Shown: in pieces, positions 9,088 to 18,835 of the stretch
Numbering within the stretch: the stretch's first letter is position 1
How the letters are laid out: each line of letters begins with the position of its first letter
NCBI GenBank assembly: GCA_030066015.1
Contig: JASJCL010000003.1
Span: 1 to 64,000 of the forward strand
Length of the DNA: 64,000 bases
From: Desulfosarcinaceae bacterium
GTDB taxonomy: Bacteria; Desulfobacterota; Desulfobacteria; Desulfobacterales; Desulfosarcinaceae
Reading direction: 5' to 3'
The notes under the pieces: model-generated
Databases searched by the model: none
Seen by the model: only the letters and a program-made list of their open reading frames with translations
What the model was told of the DNA's origin: nothing
Translations under genes and position numbers: made by a program

Positions 9088-9846
9088 ATGACGCGTGCAA
9101 GGAATGCCGCCCACATGGCCCTTTTGGCCTTCGTTCTGGCGATCGCCTGCTTGCTCTTCGAGGCCTGCAACTTGCACAAAGGCGATGAAAGTGCCTACCT
9201 GTTCAAGATCGGCGAGGAGGGTGTGTCAGTTGCTGAGTTCCGACACGCCCTCGAACTGGAACAGCCCAATGCCCTCTCGGAGCAAGGTGACGGCGACATC
9301 GAGGCGGTGCTCACCTTCCTTAACCAGGTAATCGAGGAACGCCTCCTCCTCGCCCGCGCTGCAGAACTCGACATCGTCATTGAGGACGCCGTTCTGGACG
9401 CCGCAGTGGAGCGGGTACGCGCCGATTATCCGGATGATACCTTTGAAGAGACGCTGCTGGAGAGCGCCGTCTCCTTCAACCAGTGGCGCGACCAACTCCG
9501 TCGACGGCTGCTCCTGGAGAAAGTGGTTCGACAGGAGTTGGAAGAGCAGGTGGAGATCGCACCGGAAGATGTGGCCGCCTACTACGCCGAACATTACGCC
9601 GATCGAACCACAACCGAGACGGGCGCGCCCATGACGGCGGAATCCATCAATGCCGCGATCGTCACCCATCTGCGTCGCTCCAAGGCCCAGGCGCAATATC
9701 CGGCTTGGATCCAAGATCTGCAGACCCGCTATGGGCTGACGGTAGACTGGGAGAGGTGGCACCAGCTGACGGATAAACTGACCCCGGCCGAATCCCATGG
9801 CGCGGGCGAGGGGATGCGTCTGGTAAATCCTCCGGAGTCGCCATAG
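9088..9846 (+). CDS. SurA N-terminal-domain lipoprotein-like chaperone
   Basis: ATG 9088 is chosen because GAGGAAG lies nine bases upstream; a TTG at 9070 has no ribosome site. The 252-residue product begins with a membrane-targeting signal ending in FEAC, a weak lipobox (Cys about residue 27), and could be a lipoprotein. Residues 35-180 resemble the helical SurA/PpiC chaperone domain (LNQVIEERLLLARAAELDI, WRDQLRRRLLLEKVVRQELEEQV, VAAYYAEHY). No complete parvulin rotamase domain is present, so it is likely a foldase-like chaperone without isomerase activity. It directly precedes the full surA homologue and probably shares its transcript; both would work on outer-membrane or secreted proteins in the periplasm. 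Confidence 0.75.
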   Translation: MTRARNAAHMALLAFVLAIACLLFEACNLHKGDESAYLFKIGEEGVSVAEFRHALELEQPNALSEQGDGDIEAVLTFLNQVIEERLLLARAAELDIVIEDAVLDAAVERVRADYPDDTFEETLLESAVSFNQWRDQLRRRLLLEKVVRQELEEQVEIAPEDVAAYYAEHYADRTTTETGAPMTAESINAAIVTHLRRSKAQAQYPAWIQDLQTRYGLTVDWERWHQLTDKLTPAESHGAGEGMRLVNPPESP

Positions 9847-9935
9847 CCGCTCGGGGATGCACGTCAGACGACGCCGCTCGCTGGGCTGCGGAGCGCTCGC
9901 TTCGCTGGAAGCCACAATCGCTTCAGGGTGATCCC

Positions 9936-10934
9936 ATGTTCAGAGTGTTATTTTCGCTGCAATCCAAAGGCCGTGGCATTGGGTCGCTGGCCATGCTGAT
10001 CGTTGTGATGAACTTGTCCCTCGCCGCCCTGGCACAGGGGGCGGTGGTCGATCGAATTGTCGCTGTTGTCAACGACGACATCGTGCTGTTGTCGGAGCTG
10101 AATGAGGCGCTGGCGCCCTACTATCAGAAGATCGCAGCGGCCGGTTATACCGAGGAGCAGGCCCGGCGACTGCGCTTCAAAACGCGTGAAGAGGTGTTGG
10201 GCCAATTGGTGGACGATACCCTCACGGCTCAGGAGATTAAGCGCCTGGGGCTCACGGCCAGTTCCAGCGAGATTGACAGCATGCTGGAGCGGATCAAGGA
10301 GGTCAATTACCTCACCGATGAGGAGCTGCGGGCCGCCCTCCAACGCGAGGGGACAACCCTGGCGGATTACCGCGAGGATCTCAAAACGCAGCTGTTGCGC
10401 ACCAAGCTGGTCAACCTCGAGGTCAGGTCCAAGATCGTCGTTACCGAGGCGGACATAAAGGCCTACTACGAGGCCAACGCGGAGCGTTACGCCGGGGAGC
10501 AGGTCTATCATCTCCGCAATATTATCCTCATCATCCCCGATGCTGCCGCGGCACCGGCAGTGCGCCGGAAGATGGAGGCCATCGTCGCTGAAATCGAAGC
10601 CGGTCTTTCATTTGCCGAAGCGGCGCGTCAATACTCCGAATCGGTGCTGGCGGAGGAGGGCGGTGACCTGGGACGTATCAGTCTAAGTACCCTCTCGGAT
10701 GAGATCCGCGCTGCCTTGGACGGACTCGCCGCAGGCGACTTCACGGAGATCTTGGTCACCGACCAGGGCTTGCAGATCTTCTACGTGGAGTCCTTGTCTA
10801 CCGCCACTGGGCGTGACCTGGCAGAGGCCTCGGCGGAGATCGAGGACACCTTGTTCAAACAGATTGTAGACCAGAAGTTCAACACCTGGCTGGAGAGTCT
10901 GCGCAGCCGGGCCCACATAAAGATAATTAAATGA
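9936..10934 (+). CDS. surA: Periplasmic peptidyl-prolyl cis-trans isomerase, SurA type
   Basis: This 332-residue protein begins with a cleavable signal peptide ending near ALAQG, then VVDRIVAVVNDDIVLLSELNEAL, the hallmark start of mature SurA. A helical chaperone domain runs to about residue 180. One parvulin domain follows (about 185-290: VYHLRNIILIIP, FAEAARQYSESVLAEEGGDLGRIS, GLQIFYVESL) and a short C-terminal helix. It assists outer-membrane protein folding in the periplasm. AGGGTGA precedes the ATG. It overlaps the next gene by 4 bases (ATGA), indicating translational coupling. E. coli SurA has two parvulin domains; one is common in this lineage. Confidence 0.9.
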   Translation: MFRVLFSLQSKGRGIGSLAMLIVVMNLSLAALAQGAVVDRIVAVVNDDIVLLSELNEALAPYYQKIAAAGYTEEQARRLRFKTREEVLGQLVDDTLTAQEIKRLGLTASSSEIDSMLERIKEVNYLTDEELRAALQREGTTLADYREDLKTQLLRTKLVNLEVRSKIVVTEADIKAYYEANAERYAGEQVYHLRNIILIIPDAAAAPAVRRKMEAIVAEIEAGLSFAEAARQYSESVLAEEGGDLGRISLSTLSDEIRAALDGLAAGDFTEILVTDQGLQIFYVESLSTATGRDLAEASAEIEDTLFKQIVDQKFNTWLESLRSRAHIKIIK

Positions 10935-11713
10935 CGGCAGTGGACAGGTCGACCAGCAACGACGGTGCCGGTGATGGGGGCAGTTTCGGCGCCTTCTTGA
11001 AAGCGCAGCGCGAGGCCAGCGGGATCTCCCTGCAGATGGTGGCCGCCCGCACCAACATCCAGCCGGAGATACTGGTCCAGATCGAAACCGAACGCCTCGA
11101 TCAACTGCCCGAACCAGTGTATATCAAGGGTTTCGTCAGGGCTTATGCCGAGGCCATCGGCGCCGATCCTCGAGAGGCCGTCCTGCGCTATGAGCGCCAA
11201 GACGCCGCCTATCGCCAGGCGCTGACGGCCCGCCAGTTCAGGGGGCGGCGGCGGTTGGTGGGCCGTCTCCTCTTGCTGGTTGTCTTGGCCGGAGGGCTGG
11301 CCCTCGCTGGGTTCAGTCTACTGCCGCGAGGACCTTCGCCGACCGAGGCGCCGGGCCCCACCGCTGCCGGAGAATCCACGCCCGCCGAGGTGGGCGCGGC
11401 CGCACAGCTGCCGGCGGCAGGCGGGGAAACCGTCGCCGGGGTCGCCCCCCAGAAGGCCGAGGTGGGCACGGTCGATCCGCAACGGCATATGTTGACCGCC
11501 GTCGGTCTCAAAGCGGCTACACTCAAGGTCATCGTGGATGGCAAACGGCCCAAGGTCTACAAGCTCGAGGCGGACACCCGCTTGGAGATTGAAGCCCAGC
11601 GGGAGTTCAATATCTTGCTGGATGACGCCAGAGCCGTCACCTTTTATCTGAACGGACAGCCCGTGGCGGTCCATGGGCGGGAGGGCCAACAAGTCACCCT
11701 TCAGCTGCCCTGA
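10931..11713 (+). CDS. RodZ-like protein: Xre-type HTH, membrane anchor, DUF4115
   Basis: The 260-residue protein has a RodZ architecture. An N-terminal helix-turn-helix domain (FGAFLKAQREASGISLQMVAARTNI, residues about 16-85) is followed by a single transmembrane helix (about 103-127), an Ala/Pro-rich periplasmic linker and a C-terminal beta domain with KVYKLEADTRLEIEAQ (DUF4115, about 190-260). RodZ links MreB filaments to the cell-wall machine. Here the gene is translationally coupled to surA, so its job is probably in envelope morphogenesis rather than transcription. Family membership is clear; the in vivo role is inferred. Confidence 0.85.
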   Translation: MTAVDRSTSNDGAGDGGSFGAFLKAQREASGISLQMVAARTNIQPEILVQIETERLDQLPEPVYIKGFVRAYAEAIGADPREAVLRYERQDAAYRQALTARQFRGRRRLVGRLLLLVVLAGGLALAGFSLLPRGPSPTEAPGPTAAGESTPAEVGAAAQLPAAGGETVAGVAPQKAEVGTVDPQRHMLTAVGLKAATLKVIVDGKRPKVYKLEADTRLEIEAQREFNILLDDARAVTFYLNGQPVAVHGREGQQVTLQLP

Positions 11714-11736
11714 TGTAAGCGCTATTTTACCTGAGA

Positions 11737-11751
11737 CTGGCGTTTCGCCAG
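11737..11751 (+). other. Small hairpin between the rodZ-like gene and mgtE
   Basis: CTGGCG and CGCCAG form a perfect 6-bp stem with a TTT loop in the 69-base gap. There is no T tail, so it is not a standard terminator; it may be a processing or stability element. Confidence 0.35.
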
Positions 11752-11782
11752 CGCTCGCCAACGCCTGGAGCGGCATGCGCCC

Positions 11783-13135
11783 ATGAGCCACGACCCCACG
11801 ACCATCTTGATCCAGAGCATCAAACGCCTGCTGCGTCGAGGGGCCTTACCCCACCTGCGCAACATCGTCGCCAAAACGCACGCCGCTGACCTCTCCATCG
11901 TGTTTCACTCCCTCTCGGTGAGCGATCAGTGTCAGCTCTTCGACATGATCGCGGATGTGGAGAAGAAAGGGACCCTGTTCAGCGAACTGGACAAGGACAC
12001 CCTCGTCGATCTGCTCGACGAGCTGCCTGTCAATAAGATCGTTCCAGTGCTCGAGGAGATGCCGTCCGACGACACCGCCGCCATCATAGATGCGCTCCCG
12101 GACGAGCGGGCCGATCTGATTCTGCAGCAAATGGCCCACGAGGAATCGGACGAGGTCGAGGACCAGTTGCGGTTCGAGGACGACACCGCTGGCCGCATCA
12201 TGACCACGGATTATATCGCCCTCAACCAAGATCTTACGGTTGGTGAAGCGATCGCCGCCATTCAGAACGAGTTTTCCGAAGTGGAGATGCCGTTCTACCT
12301 CTACCTCATCGACGAGTATGGCAAGCTGGTGGGCGTCAGCTCTTTGCGCCAGTTGGTGCTGGTCCCCCCGGCAAGGGAATTGCGCGCCATTATGACCCAG
12401 GACGTTTTCTCGGTCTCCACCGACATGGATCAGGAGGAGGTGGCCAAGATCGTGGCGCGCTACGACATACTCGCCGTTCCAGTGGTGGACGAGCGCCATT
12501 GCCTGGTGGGCATCGTCACGGTGGACGATGTCATCGACATTTTCCGACGCGAGGCGACGGAGGATATTCTCAAGATGGCCGGTGTCGGCGAGGAGTTCGT
12601 TGAGACCAAATCGGTTCTCAAGAGCACCCGGCTAAGACTGCCCTGGCTCTTCGCCAGCTGTATCGGTGGGATTCTGGCCTTTTTCATCATCGGTGGTTTC
12701 GAGGAGAGCCTCAAACAAGTGACTTACCTGGCCGCCTTCATCCCCGTCATCATGGGAATGGGGGGCAATATCGGGACGCAATCCTCCACCATCGTCGTGC
12801 GGGGCCTGGCCACCGGTCGACTCAATGTCAGCGATCTCCATCAGGTGGTTCTAAAAGAGCTGGCCATCGGGATAATTCTCGGGCTAATTTATGGAATCTT
12901 CATCGGCGCGGTCGCCCAGATGAGCTTCAACACGATCATGCTGGCCGTGGCGGTGTGTGCTGCTGTGCTCTGCTCCATGTCGGTGGCAGCCCTGGTTGGG
13001 TCGCTGGTGCCCATGCTGTTTGCGCGAATCAATATCGATCCCGCCATCGCTACGGGCCCCTTCGTGACCACGGCGATCGATATCATCAGCGTCTTTTTTT
13101 ACTTCATGATCGCAACGGCCCTGCTGGGCATTTGA
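11783..13135 (+). CDS. mgtE: Magnesium transporter MgtE
   Basis: The 450-residue protein has the standard MgtE order. The N-terminal superhelical domain comes first (about 1-130, LFSELDKDTLVDLLDELP, DDTAAIIDALPDERAD), then two CBS domains (about 135-255, GRIMTTDYIALNQDLTVGEAI, VVDERHCLVGIVTVDDVIDIF), then five membrane segments in the last 170 residues with the pore signature MGMGGNIGTQSSTIVVRGLATG. The cytosolic part senses Mg2+ and gates the channel. Only five bases separate it from recO, so the two are co-transcribed. No M-box-like leader is evident in the short upstream gap. Confidence 0.95.
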   Translation: MSHDPTTILIQSIKRLLRRGALPHLRNIVAKTHAADLSIVFHSLSVSDQCQLFDMIADVEKKGTLFSELDKDTLVDLLDELPVNKIVPVLEEMPSDDTAAIIDALPDERADLILQQMAHEESDEVEDQLRFEDDTAGRIMTTDYIALNQDLTVGEAIAAIQNEFSEVEMPFYLYLIDEYGKLVGVSSLRQLVLVPPARELRAIMTQDVFSVSTDMDQEEVAKIVARYDILAVPVVDERHCLVGIVTVDDVIDIFRREATEDILKMAGVGEEFVETKSVLKSTRLRLPWLFASCIGGILAFFIIGGFEESLKQVTYLAAFIPVIMGMGGNIGTQSSTIVVRGLATGRLNVSDLHQVVLKELAIGIILGLIYGIFIGAVAQMSFNTIMLAVAVCAAVLCSMSVAALVGSLVPMLFARINIDPAIATGPFVTTAIDIISVFFYFMIATALLGI

Positions 13136-13140
13136 GTCCG

Positions 13141-13929
13141 ATGCCCCCCGAAGCGACTACTGCCATCGTCCTACGTCGGGTGGAGTATGGCGATTACGAT
13201 CTGATCGTCACCCTGCTTACGCCCGATCAGGGCAAGGTGTCGGTCATCGCCAAGTCGGCCAAGAAAAGCACGAAGCGATTTCCGGGCATTCTGGAGCTGT
13301 TTGCCCAACTGGATGTGGTACTCAGCCGGGGCCGCCGCAAAAATGGGCTGGCCGTGCTCCAGGAGGCGAGCCTGACCGCGGCCTATTTCCACATTCGGGA
13401 GAGTATTCTGAAAACGGCCTATGCCAGCTACTGGTCGGAAATGCTCAACTTGTGGCTTGAAGCGGATCAGCCGCAGCCCGAACTATACGACTTGCTCGCC
13501 TTTGTATTGGCCGAACTCGATGCCGGGCATACGTCGCCAGCGGTTCTCAGCCTGCTCTTTCAACTGCGGCTGATGGGCATGGCCGGCTTCCGGCCGGACC
13601 TGGAGCAGTGCAGTCTGTGCCGGTGTGACCCGAGTTGCCAGATGGAGAGCCACGTATACGCCAGTTTGCGCAAGGGCGGCATCATTTGCTGCGAATGCGC
13701 CCACGATCACCTGAAAACATGGCGGCTTTCCAAGGGCAGCGTCAAGCAGTTGCGGTGGCTGGAGCGAGGGGATCCTGCCCGGGCAAGACGACTCAAGTTT
13801 TCTCCCCAGACGCTGGCAGAGGGCCAGGCCTTTTTGGAAGCCTTCGTGCCCTACCACCTGGGACGCGAACCGCGCAGCCTGCGCTTTCTGCAGCACCTGC
13901 GGCGGCTCATGGCAAGTGGCCAGCGGTAA
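13141..13929 (+). CDS. recO: DNA repair protein RecO
   Basis: The 262-residue protein starts at ATG 13141, five bases after mgtE. It has the N-terminal OB fold (TAIVLRRVEYGDYDLIVTLLTP, GKVSVIAKSAKKS), a helical core, and a four-cysteine zinc-binding site between about residues 158 and 184 (CSLCRC, then ICCEC). RecO loads RecA onto SSB-coated gaps together with RecR. Length and motif order are normal for the family. Confidence 0.92.
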   Translation: MPPEATTAIVLRRVEYGDYDLIVTLLTPDQGKVSVIAKSAKKSTKRFPGILELFAQLDVVLSRGRRKNGLAVLQEASLTAAYFHIRESILKTAYASYWSEMLNLWLEADQPQPELYDLLAFVLAELDAGHTSPAVLSLLFQLRLMGMAGFRPDLEQCSLCRCDPSCQMESHVYASLRKGGIICCECAHDHLKTWRLSKGSVKQLRWLERGDPARARRLKFSPQTLAEGQAFLEAFVPYHLGREPRSLRFLQHLRRLMASGQR

Positions 13930-14149
13930 CGCATGACACGCGCCTCTCGCCCGGCAGTCCGCGGCAACACCGCTCGGGACACGATCCACGGCGGAATGCC
14001 GCAGACCATGCGCGGCGTCATGGAGACGGTGACCGGCGCTGATCTGCAGGACGGGGTCGGTCGAAAGTGGCCAGCGCTTTCGGTGGCCTTGCGGCCCCTT
14101 CGGAGGCGCATCACTAACGGCAGTTTCTGACATTTAAGGATACCTCGAC

Positions 14150-15199
14150 ATGGAAGTAAATCTGCGCCAGATCCTTGAAGCAGAACCCATCGAAACCTCG
14201 GCGCCCTGCCGTTTGGACATGGGCGGCACCTTGGACTTGAGTACCTTTTTCTTTCCCCTGCGGCACCTCTCCCCGTGCACCTTCAACATCGCCCTGGACC
14301 TGCGAACCCGGATCCGACTGCGGCCCCATCGGGAGGGCTGGGTCAAGGTCAGTTCGCGCGGTTTTGAATCGGCCGAATTTCCCGCGGACGCCATGCCCTT
14401 CCGACATCCGATGGGCCTCATCTTTGCGACGGCGGCCTACTTTCGGGCCTCTGGGGTCCACATCGAAATCAACTCAAGCTCGCCGCCGCGCAGCGCGCTG
14501 GGCGGCTCCTCTGCAGCAGTTGTTGCCCTGATTACCGCGTTTTCGCGAGCGCTTGAAAAAGCCGGTATTCCCATTCTCACCCGCCACAAAGTGGCCCTCC
14601 TGGCGCATGCCCTGGAGCAAAGCGTGGCCGGGCTGCCCTGCGGCATGCAGGACCAACTCGCCGCCACCTTCGGTGGCGCCCACTTGTGGTACTGGCCGGG
14701 GGAAGCCTATGGCAGCGTCTATCGCAAAAAGAAGATCCTGAAAAAATCGGACATCAAGCGCATGCAGCGGCACTTCCTGCTGGCCTATTGCGGCGCACCG
14801 CACGACTCCGCCGATGTCAACTCTACATGGGTGCGGCAATTTATGGCCGGGAACTTTCGCTGCCACTGGGAGGAGATCATTCGATTGACCCAGCAGTTTG
14901 CCTTCTGTCTTGCGGAAGGCGAGATTGAGGGCGCCTGCTGTGCCCTCAACGCCGAGACGCGGCTGCGCCAGGAGATGACGCCCGAAGTGCTGGACGACAT
15001 GGGTACGGTTCTGGCGTCGGCCGCCATGCAGCACGGCTGCGGCGTGCGCTTCACCGGCGCCGGCGGTGGCGGCTGCATCTGGGCGCTGGGAGAAGCGCAC
15101 ACCCTCGAGCAGTTGGCCCGAATTTGGGCCGACCTTTTGTCGGCGCGGCCCGCGGCCAGCCTTTTACCTTTCGCCATCGACAGCCAAGGCGTCTTATAG
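14150..15199 (+). CDS. GHMP-family small-molecule kinase
   Basis: The 349-residue protein starts at ATG 14150 after AAGGAT. It has the three GHMP motifs: an N-terminal substrate loop (SAPCRLDMGGTLDLSTFF), the ATP-binding glycine/serine loop PPRSALGGSSAAVVAL (about 105-120), and the C-terminal motif GVRFTGAGGGGCIWAL (about 300). Members phosphorylate sugars, mevalonate derivatives or homoserine. The closest-looking kinds are sugar-1- or heptose-7-phosphate kinases, but the substrate is not resolved. It lies upstream of glyQ with a gap of about 160 bases, and the two need not be functionally linked. Confidence 0.8.
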   Translation: MEVNLRQILEAEPIETSAPCRLDMGGTLDLSTFFFPLRHLSPCTFNIALDLRTRIRLRPHREGWVKVSSRGFESAEFPADAMPFRHPMGLIFATAAYFRASGVHIEINSSSPPRSALGGSSAAVVALITAFSRALEKAGIPILTRHKVALLAHALEQSVAGLPCGMQDQLAATFGGAHLWYWPGEAYGSVYRKKKILKKSDIKRMQRHFLLAYCGAPHDSADVNSTWVRQFMAGNFRCHWEEIIRLTQQFAFCLAEGEIEGACCALNAETRLRQEMTPEVLDDMGTVLASAAMQHGCGVRFTGAGGGGCIWALGEAHTLEQLARIWADLLSARPAASLLPFAIDSQGVL

Positions 15200-15358
15200 C
15201 GATCCGTTCGCGGAAACGGTCCGAGCGGACCACTTACTTGAGGTGGGCGCAGCATCTATGCTATGAAGACTGTTTGGGCCGCGGCACCCAGCGGATGGCG
15301 GCCCAAATTCACCCCCCTCACGGTTCCATGGACGTCAGCGAAGAGAAGGAATGCGGAT

Positions 15359-16228
15359 ATGTATTTTCAGGATGTGATTCATGCCCTCGATCGGTTCTGG
15401 GCCCGTAAAGGTTGTATTGTGGTTCAGCCCTACGATCTGGAAGTCGGAGCCGGAACCTTCCACCATCACACGTTGCTCAAGGCCCTGGGACCCGAGCCGT
15501 GGAACGTGGCCTATGTCCAGCCCTCCCGGCGCCCCACCGATGGTCGCTACGGCGACAACCCCAACCGCCTGCAGCATTACTATCAGTACCAGGTAATCCT
15601 CAAACCCTCCCCCATGGACATCCAACAGCTCTACCTGCAGAGCATGAAGGTGCTGGGGGTGGATCCGCTCGAGCACGATATCCGCTTCGTGGAGGATGAT
15701 TGGGAATCGCCCACGTTAGGGGCTTCCGGGCTCGGCTGGGAGGTGTGGCTTGACGGCATGGAGATCACCCAGTTCACCTATTTCCAACATGCCGGCAGCA
15801 TTGAATTGAACCCGATTCCGGTGGAGCTCACCTATGGCCTGGAACGCATCGCCATGTATCTCCAGGGGGTAGACAATGTCTACGACCTTCAGTGGAACGA
15901 TCACCTCACCTACGGGGATGTCCACCACCAACAGGAAGTGGAACAATCCACCTACAACTTCGAAGTGGCCGATGTCACGATGCTGCTGGAGCTCTTTGGC
16001 AAATATGAAAGCGAAGCCGAGCGCATCGTCCAGGCCGGCTTGGTGCTGCCGGCATATGAATACTGCCTCAAGTGTTCCCACACCTTCAATCTGCTGGACG
16101 CCCGCGGCGCCATCAGTGTGACCGAGCGGACGGGGTATATCGCCCGCATCCGCAACATGGTACGCCGGGTGGCCGAGGCCTATGTCGCACAGCGCGAAGA
16201 GATGGGCTTCCCGCTGATCAAGAAGTAG
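15359..16228 (+). CDS. glyQ: Glycyl-tRNA synthetase alpha subunit
   Basis: Start ATG 15359 ([14 protein letters not shown]) follows AGAAGGA at proper distance; an upstream in-frame ATG at 15263 would add a non-conserved extension. The 289-residue protein matches the alpha chain of bacterial tetrameric GlyRS throughout ([65 protein letters not shown]). It holds the class II active site that activates glycine and charges tRNA-Gly with GlyS, encoded just downstream. Confidence 0.97.
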   Translation: MYFQDVIHALDRFWARKGCIVVQPYDLEVGAGTFHHHTLLKALGPEPWNVAYVQPSRRPTDGRYGDNPNRLQHYYQYQVILKPSPMDIQQLYLQSMKVLGVDPLEHDIRFVEDDWESPTLGASGLGWEVWLDGMEITQFTYFQHAGSIELNPIPVELTYGLERIAMYLQGVDNVYDLQWNDHLTYGDVHHQQEVEQSTYNFEVADVTMLLELFGKYESEAERIVQAGLVLPAYEYCLKCSHTFNLLDARGAISVTERTGYIARIRNMVRRVAEAYVAQREEMGFPLIKK

Positions 16229-16300
16229 TCCACAGCGACAGTCGGGTCGCAGCAAGGCACCTCTGAACCCAACCCACGACGCCCTTGCCCGAGGTGATAT

Positions 16301-18376
16301 ATGGAAACTTTATTGTTGGAGATCGGTACGGAAGAGATACCGGCCGGCTACATCGCACCTGCTCTAAAAGCCCTTTCCACCCACCTGCAACAGCAGTTGA
16401 CCCACCGCCGCATCACATTTGGACGGGTGGCGACTTTCGGCACGCCCCGGCGTCTCGCCGTAACCGTGCGCGAGGTAGCGGCCCGCCAGGAGACCGTCAG
16501 TGAACTGCTGGTGGGTCCTCCCGAAAAGGTCGGCTTCGACGATCAGGGGCAACCGACCATGGCGGCGCGCAAGTTCGCTGAAAAAGCCGGCGTGAGCATC
16601 AAGAAGCTCTTTGTCGAAGAGACCGACAAGGGGCGCTATCTGGCCGCCAGACGCACGCAGCGCGGCAAGTCCAGTCTTCAAATTCTGAAAGAGATCCTGC
16701 CGGAAGTGATCCTGGCGACGCCCTTTCCCAAGACCATGCGCTGGGCCGACTGGGGCATCTCCTTCGCCCGCCCCATCCAGAGCGTTATGGCCCTTTGGGG
16801 CGCGAAGCTGGTCTCCTTTACCTTGAACGGCCATCTCAAGAGCGGGCGCACCACCCAGGGGCACATGTTCATGCACCCCAAGAAGCTGAAGCTGGCCCAT
16901 GCAGACGACTACGCGGATCGGTTGGCAGAGGTGGATGTTGTCGTGGATATCGACGCGCGTCGCACCGCCGTCCAGGCCGAAGTGGATGCCGCAGCACGCA
17001 AGCTGGGGGGAACCGCGCTAGCGGACGCGGAGCTTACCGATATCGTCACCAATCTGGTGGAGACGCCCATCGCCAGTGCCGGCCGCTTCGATGAGATCTT
17101 CCTCGAACTGCCCCGTGAGATCCTGATCACTTCCATGCGCGAGCATCAGAAGTACTTTGCCGTGGAAGATGGAGACGGCCGACTCCTGCCGGCATTCGTG
17201 GCCGTCAACAACACCCGTACGCGAGATCCCCAATTGGTGGCCAATGGTCATCAGCGCGTACTGCGGGCCCGCCTCTCCGACGCACGCTTCTTCTTCCAGG
17301 CGGATCTGCAGGTCCCGATGGATGCGTGGGTCGAAAAGCTCAGCGGCGTGCTCTTCCAGGCCAAACTGGGCTCCATGCAGGCCAAGGTTCAGCGGGTGTC
17401 CCACCTGGCGACGTGGCTGGCCAACCAGGTGCGACCCGAATTGGCCGAAGATGCTGCCCGCGCCGCCAAACTCTGCAAGGCCGACCTGGTCAGCCAGGTA
17501 GTGGTGGAATTTCCCAAGCTGCAGGGCGTCATGGGACGGGTTTACGCCCAAAAAGCTGGCGAACGCGGCGATATTCCGACGGCTATCGAGGAGCATTATC
17601 GCCCCATTGCCTCGGGTGCGCGCTTGCCCGCAAGCGATCTCGGCGCCATACTGGCCGTTGCCGACAAGATCGACAGCATCTGTGGCATCTTCGCCATCGG
17701 ACTCAAACCGACGGGCGCATCGGATCCCTACGCCCTGCGCCGCCAGGGGATCGGCATCGCGCAGATTTTGGCCGATAAAAACTACACCGTCTCCCTGCAG
17801 GACCTTATCGGCGAAAGTGTGGCCCAGTTCGCCGACCAGTACCAGAGCTCCGAGGGGGCCGTTGCCGCCGACGTATACACCTTTCTCGCCAACCGCATCG
17901 CACGGCTCATGGTAGAGGCGGGCAATGACAAAGAGTTGGTGGCTGCCGTCGTGAGTGTCAGCGTGGACGAAGTGCCCGCCGTCTGGAATCGGGTGCGCGC
18001 CCTCACCAGGCTGCGCCAGGAAGAAGACTTCGAACCACTTGCAGCGGCGTTTAAACGGGTGGGCAACATCATCAAAAAGGCCGACGCCGAGAATCTGCCG
18101 CCTGTGGATTCAGATTTACTGCGGGATCCGGCCGAACGCGCGCTTTTCGATGACTACGGCAGGGTCCGTTTCCAGGTGAGCCAGCAGGTGGCGGCCGGCC
18201 AATTGGACGCCGCGCTGGCCTCCATCGCCTCCTTGCGGGGAGCTGTGGACCGTTTCTTCGACGATGTGATGGTGATGGTCGATGATGCAAAGGTAAGGAC
18301 CAACCGTCTGGCGTTGCTCGCTGCCATCGCCGGCCTATATAGCGATTTCGCCGATTTCGGCAAGATCAGCGCCTGA
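16301..18376 (+). CDS. glyS: Glycyl-tRNA synthetase beta subunit
   Basis: The 691-residue protein begins METLLLEIGTEEIPAGYI, the family-specific start, with GAGGTGAT before the ATG. It contains the HD-like central region (LPREILITSMREHQKYFAV, DARFFFQADLQ, KLGSMQAKVQRV, FPKLQGVMGRVYA, SDPYALRRQGIGI) and the C-terminal anticodon-binding DALR domain. The beta chain recognises tRNA-Gly for the GlyQ catalytic chain; glyQ lies about 70 bases upstream. Confidence 0.97.
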   Translation: METLLLEIGTEEIPAGYIAPALKALSTHLQQQLTHRRITFGRVATFGTPRRLAVTVREVAARQETVSELLVGPPEKVGFDDQGQPTMAARKFAEKAGVSIKKLFVEETDKGRYLAARRTQRGKSSLQILKEILPEVILATPFPKTMRWADWGISFARPIQSVMALWGAKLVSFTLNGHLKSGRTTQGHMFMHPKKLKLAHADDYADRLAEVDVVVDIDARRTAVQAEVDAAARKLGGTALADAELTDIVTNLVETPIASAGRFDEIFLELPREILITSMREHQKYFAVEDGDGRLLPAFVAVNNTRTRDPQLVANGHQRVLRARLSDARFFFQADLQVPMDAWVEKLSGVLFQAKLGSMQAKVQRVSHLATWLANQVRPELAEDAARAAKLCKADLVSQVVVEFPKLQGVMGRVYAQKAGERGDIPTAIEEHYRPIASGARLPASDLGAILAVADKIDSICGIFAIGLKPTGASDPYALRRQGIGIAQILADKNYTVSLQDLIGESVAQFADQYQSSEGAVAADVYTFLANRIARLMVEAGNDKELVAAVVSVSVDEVPAVWNRVRALTRLRQEEDFEPLAAAFKRVGNIIKKADAENLPPVDSDLLRDPAERALFDDYGRVRFQVSQQVAAGQLDAALASIASLRGAVDRFFDDVMVMVDDAKVRTNRLALLAAIAGLYSDFADFGKISA

Positions 18377-18571
18377 TGATGTAAGACGCGCTGCGCCCCT
18401 TTGACCGGCGCGGGGTTCACGGACGCCATATAGGCGTGTGGGCGTGCAGTGGCCCATTCACCCGGATGCCGCGGACGGCGTCTGCCGACCAAACTGGTAT
18501 GTGCATTCGTCTTAAGACCGAAGCGAAGTCTAAACACAATCGTAATTGTATACCACAGGGAAAGTCCGAAC

Positions 18572-18826
18572 ATGCCCTTTGATCCCAGCAAAGATGAGAT
18601 TTTGAAGCAGTGGCGATGTGAGCAGACCGGCCTCGTCATCTCCATCAATCGCTACGCCGGTGGCGAAGCCAAACTGCAGATCGGCCCCCGCATTCTCAAG
18701 AAAAAAGATGGATCCGACCGTGCGCCGGTCCGTGCCGGCCGCCTCTCCTATGAAGATGTGGACTGGCTCTACGATATGATTGACGAAATCAAGGACGAGA
18801 TGGGCGATCTCGCCGAGCCGGAATAG
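18572..18826 (+). CDS. Hypothetical small protein (84 aa)
   Basis: The start MPFDPSKDEILKQW at ATG 18572 is preferred over longer in-frame starts, although the ribosome site (AGGGAAAG) is only moderate. The protein is soluble and charged. It has a single Cys (WRCEQTG), a beta-rich centre (LVISINRYAGGEAKLQIGPRIL) and an acidic helical tail (YEDVDWLYDMIDEIKDEMGDL). No domain is recognised. It lies 9 bases upstream of the nucleoside phosphorylase gene and is probably the first gene of an operon with that gene and the ligase. Confidence 0.65.
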   Translation: MPFDPSKDEILKQWRCEQTGLVISINRYAGGEAKLQIGPRILKKKDGSDRAPVRAGRLSYEDVDWLYDMIDEIKDEMGDLAEPE

Positions 18827-18835
18827 GATACCCCG

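Noticed and set aside
11737-11751. Magnesium-sensing (M-box) riboswitch before mgtE
   Set aside because: The gap is only 69 bases with a single small hairpin, much too short for the M-box fold.
13933-14130. A possible 65-residue gene between recO and the GHMP kinase
   Set aside because: No Shine-Dalgarno, Arg/Thr-rich composition and overlap with equally long frames on the other strand give no support.
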